A DNA stretch of 64,000 bases from Clavibacter californiensis (GTDB lineage: Bacteria; Actinomycetota; Actinomycetes; Actinomycetales; Microbacteriaceae), in the NCBI RefSeq assembly GCF_021952865.1, contig NZ_CP040792.1, positions 372,001 to 436,000 of the forward strand. Reading direction: 5' to 3'. Under the pieces are notes generated by a model that was not told where the DNA came from, did not search any database, and saw only the letters and a program-made list of their open reading frames with translations. The position numbers and the translations under genes were made by a program. The stretch's first letter is position 1, and the number at the start of each line of letters is the position of its first letter. Below are positions 57,340 to 64,000 of this stretch, in pieces.

Positions 57340-58594
57340 CCGCGGCCTCCTGCAGCCGGTTGACGATCTCCTCGGCGCCCGCGAGCGAGTCGGCGTTGAT
57401 GGTCTGCTCCACCTGCTGGCGGTAGAAGGGCTGGAGGTCGTCGACCTGCACCTCGGTGCGCGCGTAGACGTGCGAGAGCTCGATCGGGCCGATGGTCTGC
57501 TGCACGCCGTTGTAGACCGCGACGACGCCGTCGGACTCGCCCACGTAGTAGCGGGACTGCGTCCAGCGGTAGCCGAGGACGCACGCGAGGACGAGGCCCG
57601 CGAGGATCAGCGCGACGCCCACCAGCCACGTGACGCGGCGGCGGAGGGCGCGGCGCTTGTCCTCCGCGATGAGGGCCTCGAGGTACTGGTCCGACTCCGG
57701 CTCGAACTGCGCGTCGCGCGCGGCCGTGGTGGCGCGCAGCGGGTGCAGCAGCAGCGACGGGATGCGGACGGCGCGCTTCGCGGGCTCGTCGCCGAACGCG
57801 AGGGGCTGCGACGCGGATCCCACGACGACCGGCTCCGGCGCGGGGCGGGATGCGGCGGTCTCGTCGTCCTCGTCGAGCACGTCGACGACCACGACGGTGA
57901 CGTTGTCGGGGGCGCCGTGGTCGAGCGACTCCTTCACGAGCGCGTCGGCGACGGTGTCGGGCGTGCCTGCGGTCGCGAGGATCTCGGTGATCCGCTCCTC
58001 GGAGACGTAGCTGCTGAGGCCGTCCGAGCAGAGCAGCCAGCGGTCGCCCGTGTGCGTGTCGAGCACCTGGGTGTCGACCTCGGGCGCCGCGTCGACGTCG
58101 CCGAGCACGCGCATCAGGACGGAGCGGCGGGGGTGGACGAGCGCCTCCTCCGGCGTGATGCGACCGCTGTCGACGAGGCGCTGCACGAAGGTGTGGTCGG
58201 CGGAGATCTGGCTGAGCTCGCCGCGGCGGAAGAGGTAGATGCGCGAGTCGCCGATGTGGGCGATGGCGACGTGGCGGCCGACGCGGGCGAGCGCGCTGAC
58301 GGTGGTGCCCATCCCGGTGAGCTCGGAGTGCTCGAACACGGTCTCGGCGAGGAGCTGGTTGGCTGCGACGAGGCCCGCCTGCAGCGCGAACTCGGCGTCG
58401 TGTGCGGAGGCGTACGGCTTGTCGGCCTCGATGATCCGCGTGAGGGCGACCGCGGAGGCGACATCGCCGCCCGCGTGCCCGCCCATGCCGTCGGCGACGA
58501 CGAAGAGGTCCCGCCCCGCGTAGCCCGAGTCCTGGTTGTTCGACCGGACCTTGCCCACGTGGGAGACGGCAGCGGCCTGCGTCACTGTCGCCAC
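57332..58594 (-). CDS. pstP: PP2C-family Ser/Thr phosphatase PstP
   Basis: Reverses PknA/PknB phosphorylation. 420 residues: PP2C domain about 5-240 with metal-binding VADGMGGHAGGD, IAHIGDSRIYLFR, LLCSDGLSSYV and DNVTVVVVDV; an arginine-rich juxtamembrane stretch; one membrane helix near 330-350 (WLVGVALILAGLVLACVLGY); and a C-terminal extracytoplasmic domain. GTG start 4 bases before the fhaB stop. Confidence 0.95.
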   Translation of the reverse strand: MATVTQAAAVSHVGKVRSNNQDSGYAGRDLFVVADGMGGHAGGDVASAVALTRIIEADKPYASAHDAEFALQAGLVAANQLLAETVFEHSELTGMGTTVSALARVGRHVAIAHIGDSRIYLFRRGELSQISADHTFVQRLVDSGRITPEEALVHPRRSVLMRVLGDVDAAPEVDTQVLDTHTGDRWLLCSDGLSSYVSEERITEILATAGTPDTVADALVKESLDHGAPDNVTVVVVDVLDEDDETAASRPAPEPVVVGSASQPLAFGDEPAKRAVRIPSLLLHPLRATTAARDAQFEPESDQYLEALIAEDKRRALRRRVTWLVGVALILAGLVLACVLGYRWTQSRYYVGESDGVVAVYNGVQQTIGPIELSHVYARTEVQVDDLQPFYRQQVEQTINADSLAGAEEIVNRLQEAAGG

Positions 58595-58598
58595 TCCG

Positions 58599-59186
58599 CT
58601 ACCGCCTGAGCTCGAAGCTGGTCGCGCCGATGCGGATCGGCGTGTCGAGCGGCACCTGCGTCGGCACGCTCACGCGCTTGCCGTCGAGGAAGGTGCCGTT
58701 GGTCGAGTCGAGGTCCTGGATCATCCACTCGTCGTTCCAGAGCAGCAGGCGCGCGTGGTGGGTGGACGTGTAGTCGTCGCGGATCACGAGGCCCGACTCG
58801 CTCGAGCGGCCGATGGTGAGCGGCTCTGTGCCGAGCGGGATCTCGGTGCCGGCCTTGGCGCCCGACGTGATCACGAGGTGGCGGGCGGTGGAGGTGGTGG
58901 CCTTGGCGCGGGACGGGACGGCGCCGGAGTTGGCGCCGGACGGCATCGACGAGATGGGCGGCGGCTGCAGCCCGGGCTGCGGGGACCTCGGCGGCGCGGC
59001 GGCGGCCGCCGAGGCGTACGGGGACTGCGGGAACGGGGATCCGCCCGCCGAGCCCGTCTCCTCGCGGAGCTTCCGCACGCGCTGGCCGAACAGGTCGGAG
59101 CGCAGCGCGTAGACGATGCCGAAGATGAACAGCCACAGCACCGCGAGGAACGCGAGGCGGAGGACGAGGAGGGTCAGCTCGGTCAT
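58599..59186 (-). CDS. fhaB: FHA-domain membrane protein FhaB (FipA-like)
   Basis: 195 residues: N-terminal membrane helix (LLVLRLAFLAVLWLFIFGIVYAL), Ala/Pro/Ser linker, C-terminal FHA domain (LTIGRSSESGLVI, STHHARLLLW, DLDSTNGTFLDG) that binds phosphothreonine. Links kinase signalling to division and cell-wall synthesis. Its ATG shares a base with the fhaA stop (TAATG). Confidence 0.95.
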   Translation of the reverse strand: MTELTLLVLRLAFLAVLWLFIFGIVYALRSDLFGQRVRKLREETGSAGGSPFPQSPYASAAAAAPPRSPQPGLQPPPISSMPSGANSGAVPSRAKATTSTARHLVITSGAKAGTEIPLGTEPLTIGRSSESGLVIRDDYTSTHHARLLLWNDEWMIQDLDSTNGTFLDGKRVSVPTQVPLDTPIRIGATSFELRR

Positions 59187-59914
59187 TACGCTCCCCAGAA
59201 CCCGTCGTCGTGGCGCTGTCCCCGGGTGCCGCGTCCGCCGCGCTCCTCGGTGGCCTGCGGCACGACGCGGAAGGTGATGGCGGTGCGGCCGATGCGGATG
59301 ACGGACTCGGGCGGGAGCGGCGCCTTGGTGACGGGCGCGCCGTTCAGCTCGGAGCCGTTCGTGGAGCCGAGGTCGCGGACCTGGGCGCGGGATCCGTCCC
59401 ACGCGATCTCGACGTGGCGGCGCGAGGTGCCGGGATCGTCGACCGTGATGTCGGCGTCGCTGCCGCGGCCGATGACCGTGCGGCCCACGGGGAGCGGGTG
59501 GCGGGTGCCGGCGACGTCGACCACGGGCATCCACGTGACGCTGCCCTCGGCGGTGCGGCTGTCGATCTCGAGCACGCCCTCGGAGATGGCGTCGTCCTCC
59601 CGGAAGCCGACCTGCACCACGCCGGCGAACTGGTAGCCCTGCGATGCGGCGTGCTTCTCGACCGCCTGGCGCAGCTGGTCGGTGAGGGTGGTGCCGATGC
59701 CCGCCATGCGCTCGGCGTCGGGCCGCGAGACGCGGAGCGTGAAGGAGTTGGGCACGAGGATGAGGTCGCGGTCGACGACGGCGGCGTGGGTGTCGAGCTC
59801 GCGACGCAGCTGCGCGGCGATCTCCACGGGCTGCAGTCCGGACTTGAAGGTCTTCACGAAGGCGCCGTTGACGGCGCGCTCGAGGCCCTTCTCGAAGTTG
59901 TCCAGGATTCCCAC
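59186..59914 (-). CDS. fhaA: FHA-domain protein FhaA (DUF3662 + FHA)
   Basis: 242 residues. N-terminal DUF3662 domain (MGILDNFEKGLERAVNGAFVKTFKSG), C-terminal FHA domain (VIGRGSDADITV, SRRHVEI, DLGSTNGSELNG). In mycobacteria it binds phosphorylated MurJ-like MviN and slows wall synthesis. GTG start; first gene of the fhaA-fhaB-pstP-rodA-pbpA-pknA-pknB operon. Confidence 0.95.
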   Translation of the reverse strand: MGILDNFEKGLERAVNGAFVKTFKSGLQPVEIAAQLRRELDTHAAVVDRDLILVPNSFTLRVSRPDAERMAGIGTTLTDQLRQAVEKHAASQGYQFAGVVQVGFREDDAISEGVLEIDSRTAEGSVTWMPVVDVAGTRHPLPVGRTVIGRGSDADITVDDPGTSRRHVEIAWDGSRAQVRDLGSTNGSELNGAPVTKAPLPPESVIRIGRTAITFRVVPQATEERGGRGTRGQRHDDGFWGA

Positions 59915-59958
59915 GTGTGATCCGTCCTCGCGCGGTCCTTCCGCGGATGAATAGGGAG

Positions 59959-59964
59959 ATCGTA
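59959..59964 (-). promoter_or_regulatory. Candidate -10 of the fhaA-pknB operon
   Basis: TACGAT on the minus strand, about 45 nt before GTG 59914. Confidence 0.35.
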
Positions 59965-60095
59965 GCCAACTCGCGAGGCGCCGCCCTGGATACCGGCCAC
60001 GTGGCGGGTGCGCGACGGCCGCTCGCGGGGCCGTCCGGCGGGCCGGGGAGGCGCCCGTCCGGCCTGGCCGCGGCGCGGGATCGGCCTCGGGGCGT

Positions 60096-60101
60096 GATAA
60101 T
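60096..60101 (+). promoter_or_regulatory. -10 of tRNA-Leu
   Basis: GATAAT, 12 nt before the mature tRNA. Confidence 0.55.
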
Positions 60102-60113
60102 GTCGTCCAGTTG

Positions 60114-60200
60114 GCGCGAGTGGCGGAATTGGTAGACGCGCACGGTTCAGGTCCGTGTGTCCGTGAGGACGTGGGGGTTCAAGTCCCCCCTCGCGCACCA
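60114..60200 (+). tRNA. tRNA-Leu (CAG)
   Basis: Acceptor GCGCGAG/CTCGCGC; anticodon loop ttCAGgt between cacgg/ccgtg; long variable arm; T-loop ttcaagt; CCA encoded. Confidence 0.97.
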
Positions 60201-60208
60201 GCAGAGCA

Positions 60209-60236
60209 GAAGGCCCCGGAGGGATCCGGGGCCTTC
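60209..60236. terminator. Terminator after tRNA-Leu
   Basis: 11-bp perfect stem (60209-60219 with 60226-60236), 6-nt loop; in a convergent gap, so likely bidirectional. Confidence 0.75.
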
Positions 60237-60253
60237 TCGCATGTCGGGGCGGG

Positions 60254-60505
60254 TCAGCGGCCGGCAGTCGAGGAGGCGGCCGTGGCCGGCTCGGCCTCGC
60301 TCGCGGGCTCCGGGCCCGGCCAGATGGTCCACGCGATCGCCCAGAGCGTGCAGATGCCGAGGAGCACCGTGAGGTGGGCGATCCAGTCCTCGAGCGCCCG
60401 GGTGCGCGCGGCGTCGCCGACGAACGCGATGGCGGCGAGCAGCAGGGCGCAGGCGATCGCGTAGGCGACGACCGTGAGGATCCAGAGCCGCCACTCGTGG
60501 CGCAC
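60254..60505 (-). CDS. Small two-span membrane protein (83 aa)
   Basis: 83 residues with two hydrophobic helices (LWILTVVAYAIACALLLAAIAFV and LTVLLGICTLWAIAWTIW) and a Glu/Ala/Ser tail. GTG start with caggg directly before it. It follows the L36 gene by 26 bp and may share its zinc-responsive promoter. Family not recognised. Confidence 0.65.
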   Translation of the reverse strand: MRHEWRLWILTVVAYAIACALLLAAIAFVGDAARTRALEDWIAHLTVLLGICTLWAIAWTIWPGPEPASEAEPATAASSTAGR

Positions 60506-60531
60506 CCTGGCGCGGCCGGCCGAGCGGCGGA

Positions 60532-60654
60532 TCAGCCCTGCCGCGCCTTGTTCCGCGGGTTCTGCTTGTTGATGACGAAGACGCGGCCGCGGCGGCGCAC
60601 GACCTGCGCGCCGGGGAGCTTCTTCAGGGCTTTGATCGAGTTGCGCACCTTCAT
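60532..60654 (-). CDS. rpmJ: 50S ribosomal protein L36, zinc-free paralogue
   Basis: 40 residues: [40 protein letters not shown]-type L36 with no cysteines at all, the C-minus (YkgO) form made when zinc is short. Such paralogues replace the zinc-binding L36 and free its zinc, usually under Zur control. A Zur-like palindrome lies 17 bp upstream of its start. Confidence 0.93.
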   Translation of the reverse strand: MKVRNSIKALKKLPGAQVVRRRGRVFVINKQNPRNKARQG

Positions 60655-60670
60655 GGGGATGGTCCTTTCA

Positions 60671-60685
60671 CGAGAACGGTTCTCA
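60671..60685. promoter_or_regulatory. Zur-like palindrome between rpmJ and the CobW-like gene
   Basis: Minus strand TGAGAAC-C-GTTCTCG, a 7-1-7 inverted repeat with one mismatch, of the same layout as actinobacterial Zur boxes. It abuts the -10 of the plus-strand gene and lies 17-31 bp from the rpmJ start. Confidence 0.6.
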
Positions 60686-60686
60686 A

Positions 60687-60692
60687 TAGACT
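60687..60692 (+). promoter_or_regulatory. -10 element, leaderless CobW-like gene
   Basis: TAGACT exactly 6 nt before ATG 60699; the Zur-like palindrome ends 1 nt upstream. Confidence 0.55.
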
Positions 60693-60698
60693 AGCGCC

Positions 60699-61772
60699 AT
60701 GCCCGCTCGCGACCACCTCCCGCTTCCCGTGTACCCGCAGCCGCCGTCGGGTGTCGTCCTCGTGGTGGGCGAGGGATCCGGCCTGCGCTCCGTGCTGCGG
60801 GACACCGTCGACGACGTCGCCGGGACGCTGCTCGTGCTGCCGCCCGAGGAGGCGGATCCGGTCGAGCCCATCGCGCGGTTCCTCGACGACCTCGCGGAGC
60901 GCAGGCCGGGCGTCGAGGCCGTGGTGGGGATCCCCGCGACCGCCGACGCGCGCGCGACCGGCATGCAGCTCGACCTGCTGCTGCGCCGCGAGCACGAGCT
61001 GCAGCGGGCGTTCGGCGGGGCGGGATCCGGCTTCGGGCTCCGCCACGTCGTCTCGGTCGTGCCCGCCGACCGGCTCCAGGCGATCGCCTTCGGCCGGATC
61101 GAGGACGCGTTCGACGAGGCGGAGACGCTCGCCGACCTCGTCGAGTACGCGACCGTCGTGGTGCTGACCGGCATGGCGCGCGTGCCGCTGGAGTCGCGCG
61201 GCACGCTGCTCGCTCTGGTGCGTCGGCTCGCGCCGCGGGCCGCCGTGCTCGACGCGCGCCGGCCCCTCGCGCTCGACCGGCTGCCGCGCTGGGGCGACGT
61301 GGCGGGGCTCGCGGCGTCGGCGGGGTGGATGCGCGAGCTCACGGCGGCGGGCGTCGCGTCCCGTCCCGCCGACATCGACCGGCTGGACGGGCCCGTGGGA
61401 TCCGTCGTCGTGAGCGAACCGCGACCGCTGCACCCCGAGCGGCTCGCGCTCGCCGTGGAGGAGGAGCTGCGGCCCGACCGCGCGGGCCTCGTGCTGCGGT
61501 CCAAGGGCTTCGTGTCGCTCGCGTCGCGGCCGGGCGAGGTGGGCGGGTGGTCGAGCGTGGGATCCATGCTGACGCTCCAGCCGACCGGGATCGACCCGTG
61601 GCAGGAAGGCGCGCCGCACGGCACGGAGATCGTGTTCTTCGGCGTGGGGCTGCGGCCGGCCGTGCTGCGGCGGGCGATCGGCCGGGCCGTGCTGACGGGG
61701 GAGGAGCTCGCGGCGGGGCCGGCTGCCTGGGTCGGGTACGCGGATCCGTTCCCCCGGGTGGATGCGGGCTGA
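60699..61772 (+). CDS. CobW/COG0523-like protein lacking the P-loop
   Basis: 357 residues. The C-terminal part (about 250-350: RLALAVEEELRPDRAGLVLRSKGFVSLASRPGEVGGWSSVGSMLTLQP) matches the CobW C-terminal domain of zinc-trafficking GTPases. The N-terminal half keeps a Rossmann-like plan but where GxxGxGKT should be it reads VVGEGSGLRSVL, and no CxCC metal motif is visible. It may be a degenerate, non-GTPase member. The divergent zinc-free L36 and the shared Zur-like box point to zinc starvation. Confidence 0.75.
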   Translation: MPARDHLPLPVYPQPPSGVVLVVGEGSGLRSVLRDTVDDVAGTLLVLPPEEADPVEPIARFLDDLAERRPGVEAVVGIPATADARATGMQLDLLLRREHELQRAFGGAGSGFGLRHVVSVVPADRLQAIAFGRIEDAFDEAETLADLVEYATVVVLTGMARVPLESRGTLLALVRRLAPRAAVLDARRPLALDRLPRWGDVAGLAASAGWMRELTAAGVASRPADIDRLDGPVGSVVVSEPRPLHPERLALAVEEELRPDRAGLVLRSKGFVSLASRPGEVGGWSSVGSMLTLQPTGIDPWQEGAPHGTEIVFFGVGLRPAVLRRAIGRAVLTGEELAAGPAAWVGYADPFPRVDAG

Positions 61773-61912
61773 CGGCGCCGCGCGGCCGGCGTCTGCTCCC
61801 GGGGCGGCGGCGGTGTCTGTGCGGCGCGCCCGGAGATCCGCGACCGTGACGGCCAGCCGAGAGCGGATCCGCGCGCCTGGTCACTGCTCGACGCCCGGCG
61901 TTCAGTGGGGAG

Positions 61913-63742
61913 GTGAAGCAGAACCGCACCGCGGCGGGCACGACCCGCACCACCCGCATGACCCGCACGACGAACCGCACAGCGCAGGACCGCACGGCCG
62001 ACGATCGCGCCCCTGACGACCGGCCCGCCGCCGAGGATCCGGCCATCGTCCCGGAGCCCGCGCCGGGCCCCGAGCCCGAGGACGCGCTCCGCGTCGCCCG
62101 CGAGTCCTTCGGCTGGGACGAGCTGCACGACGGCCAGGTGCGCACGATCGGCCCGCTCGTCCGCGGCCGCGACGCGCTCGTCGTGATGCCCACGGGCTAC
62201 GGCAAGTCGGCGATCTACCAGGTCGCCACCGTGCTGATGGACGGCCTCACCGTCGTCGTCTCGCCGCTCATCGCGCTGCAGGCCGACCAGGTGCAGAACC
62301 TCGAGGACGCGCCCGCCGCGCCGCCCGCGCGCGTGATCAACAGCACGATCCGCGGGGCGGCGCTCGAGGAGGCCTGGGCGACCGTGGAGGAGCCGGGCGC
62401 GCGGATCGTGTTCCTCACGCCCGAGCAGCTGGCCCGCGACGCGGTCGTCGACCGGCTCGTGGCGCGCGGGGTGTCGCTCGTGGTGATCGACGAGGCGCAC
62501 TGCGTCGCGTCGTGGGGCCACGACTTCCGGCCCGACTACCTGGGGCTCGGCGGCGTGATCGACGCGCTCGGGCACCCGCCCACCGTCGCGATGACGGCGA
62601 CCGGATCCACCCCCATCCGCACCGAGATCGAGGAGCGGCTGGGCCTCCGCGACCCGTTCGTGCTGTCATCCGGCTTCGATCGGCCGAACATCCGCCTCGA
62701 GGTGCGGCGGCACACCGAGGAGGCCGAGAAGCGGCGCGCGATCGTCGCGCACGTGATGGGGCAGACCCAGCCGGGCCTCGTCTACGTCGCGACGCGCAAG
62801 GACGCCGAGGACTACGCCGACGAGATCCGCGCGGCCGGCCTCCGGGTCGACGCCTACCACGCGGGCCTGCCGGCCGCCGAGCGCGAGCGCGTGCAGACCG
62901 CGTTTCACGAGGACGACGTGGACGTGGTGGTCGCGACGAGCGCGTTCGGCATGGGCATCGACAAGCCGACCGTGCGGTACGTGATCCACGCGGCGCCGCC
63001 CGAGTCGGTGGACGCGTACTACCAGGAGGTCGGGCGCGCGGGCCGCGACGGGGAGCCGGCGGTCGGGATCCTGCACTACCGCGCCGAGGACCTCGGCCTC
63101 CGCCGCTTCTTCGCGGCGCGCACGCCCCGGCCGGCGAGCCTCCGCGAAGTGTACGCGGCGGTCGCGGTGGCGGGCGTCGACGGACCCGTGCGGCCCGCGG
63201 CGGTCGCCGAGCGCGCGGGCATGTCGGCGCGCACGGTCGGCGGCGTGCTCAACCTGCTCGTCGACGCGGGCGTGCTCGGATCCGACCGCGACGGCGCCTT
63301 CGTGCGTGAGGAGCTGGATCCGCGCGAGGCAGCCGCCCGGGGCAAGCACGTCGCTCAGGAGCGCGAGCGCATCGAGGTCTCGCGGCTGGACATGATGCGC
63401 GGCTACGCCGAGACGCCGCAGTGCCGCCGCCAGTACCTGCTCGGCTACTTCGGCGAGGAGTCGCCGGAGAGATGCGGCAACTGCGACGCGTGCGACCGGC
63501 TAGACGCGGAGGACGCGCACGAGGAGGCGATGGGGACCGGGGCCGACGCGCCCGCGGACGCGCCCGCGGCCGTCGCCGACGACCCGTTCTCGCCGCAGTC
63601 CGCCGTCACCCACGCGGAGTGGGGCCCCGGCACCGTGATGAGCGCGGAGGACGACCGCATCACCGTCTTCTTCGAGAGCGAGGGGTACCGCGTGCTGTCG
63701 CGGAGGCTCGTGGCGGAGGGGCGGCTGCTGCAGCCGGCGTGA
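61913..63742 (+). CDS. recQ: RecQ-family ATP-dependent DNA helicase
   Basis: 609 residues. The first 55 are a Thr/Arg/Asp-rich low-complexity extension. Helicase motifs: MPTGYGKSAIYQ near 92, VIDEAHCVASWGHDFRPDY near 188, AMTATGS near 223, VATSAFGMGIDKP near 340, QEVGRAGRDGEP near 371. The RecQ zinc module ends CGNCDAC near 525. No HRDC domain; instead a roughly 50-residue tail (HAEWGPGTVMSAEDDRITVFF) of the type seen in actinobacterial RecQ. GTG start 6 nt after ttcagt. Confidence 0.93.
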   Translation: MKQNRTAAGTTRTTRMTRTTNRTAQDRTADDRAPDDRPAAEDPAIVPEPAPGPEPEDALRVARESFGWDELHDGQVRTIGPLVRGRDALVVMPTGYGKSAIYQVATVLMDGLTVVVSPLIALQADQVQNLEDAPAAPPARVINSTIRGAALEEAWATVEEPGARIVFLTPEQLARDAVVDRLVARGVSLVVIDEAHCVASWGHDFRPDYLGLGGVIDALGHPPTVAMTATGSTPIRTEIEERLGLRDPFVLSSGFDRPNIRLEVRRHTEEAEKRRAIVAHVMGQTQPGLVYVATRKDAEDYADEIRAAGLRVDAYHAGLPAAERERVQTAFHEDDVDVVVATSAFGMGIDKPTVRYVIHAAPPESVDAYYQEVGRAGRDGEPAVGILHYRAEDLGLRRFFAARTPRPASLREVYAAVAVAGVDGPVRPAAVAERAGMSARTVGGVLNLLVDAGVLGSDRDGAFVREELDPREAAARGKHVAQERERIEVSRLDMMRGYAETPQCRRQYLLGYFGEESPERCGNCDACDRLDAEDAHEEAMGTGADAPADAPAAVADDPFSPQSAVTHAEWGPGTVMSAEDDRITVFFESEGYRVLSRRLVAEGRLLQPA

Positions 63743-63788
63743 GGAGCGGGGTCCGGACGCCGGACGCCGGGCCCCGCCGCCTGGCGCC

Positions 63789-64000
63789 TCAGTCCAGCCG
63801 CACCTCGCGCCCGCTGGCGGCCGACGCGTAGACGGCCTCGAGGATCCGCGCCAGGTGCAGCCCGTGCGCGGCCGGCGCGACCGACGGGATCTCGCCGCGC
63901 ACCGTGCGCACGAACGTGTCGATCTCCACCTGGAAGCCCTCGTCGAGGTCGAAGCTGAGCGCGTCGATGTTCGGCGCGATCTCCACCACGGTGTCGTGGA
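63789..64000 (-). CDS. Gfo/Idh/MocA-family oxidoreductase, C-terminal end (partial)
   Basis: Only the last 70 residues are in the window; the gene continues past the right edge. The end FQVEIDTFVRTVRGE followed by HGLHLARILEAVYASAASGREVRLD is the usual C-terminus of Gfo/Idh/MocA sugar or inositol dehydrogenases. The N-terminal NAD domain is outside, so the substrate cannot be judged. Confidence 0.8.
   Translation of the reverse strand, partial: HDTVVEIAPNIDALSFDLDEGFQVEIDTFVRTVRGEIPSVAPAAHGLHLARILEAVYASAASGREVRLD

Overview
This 64 kb window is high-GC (about 70%) housekeeping chromosome from an actinobacterium. The protein sequences (DnaA, GyrA/B, RecF, DciA, TrxB, the pkn/fha/rodA cluster), the gene order around dnaA and the frequent GTG starts point to Microbacteriaceae, most likely Clavibacter or a close relative. 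The genus call rests on recalled protein similarity, not on a search. No prophage, transposon, CRISPR array or resistance island is visible.

Left arm (1-16.5 kb): a two-subunit 2-oxoacid dehydrogenase E1 pair and a HisC-like aminotransferase on the minus strand; a phage-holin-like membrane protein; a WXG100-like small protein coupled to a lipase-like alpha/beta hydrolase; a low-molecular-weight tyrosine phosphatase; purB; two membrane proteins; polyphosphate glucokinase; glycerate kinase; a family-4 glycosyltransferase; a MerR regulator; release factor 3; a CHY zinc finger protein; and the replicative helicase dnaB.

Origin-proximal part (16.9-46 kb): the rpsF-ssb-rpsR-rplI operon; CCA-adding enzyme; DUF6049-murJ-trxB-trxA; an aminotransferase and a Ddl-type ligase; parB-parA-rsmG with three parS sites within about 1 kb; jag-yidC-yidD-rnpA-rpmH running away from the origin; then dnaA, oriC (DnaA boxes plus an AT-rich patch), dnaN, gnd, recF, dciA, gyrB, gyrA, a DUF3566 membrane protein, tRNA-Ile and tRNA-Ala. 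Replication leaves oriC in both directions and most strong genes are co-directional with it.

Right arm (46-64 kb): a membrane-anchored protein of unknown role, cyclophilin, a zinc-finger rhomboid, crgA, a class E sortase, a mini membrane protein and trpG/pabA. These are followed by the growth and division signalling operon fhaA-fhaB-pstP-rodA-pbpA-pknA-pknB, tRNA-Leu, a zinc-free L36 paralogue divergent from a CobW-like protein with a Zur-like box between them, a RecQ helicase, and the 3' end of an oxidoreductase.

Regulatory themes seen directly: at least fifteen genes have a TANNNT-like -10 hexamer placed 6-8 nt before the start codon, which predicts leaderless mRNAs. DnaA-box clusters occur outside oriC, upstream of dnaB and in the rhomboid-crgA gap. 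The hexamer GGATCC appears over-represented. Strong hairpin terminators separate most convergent or tandem units.
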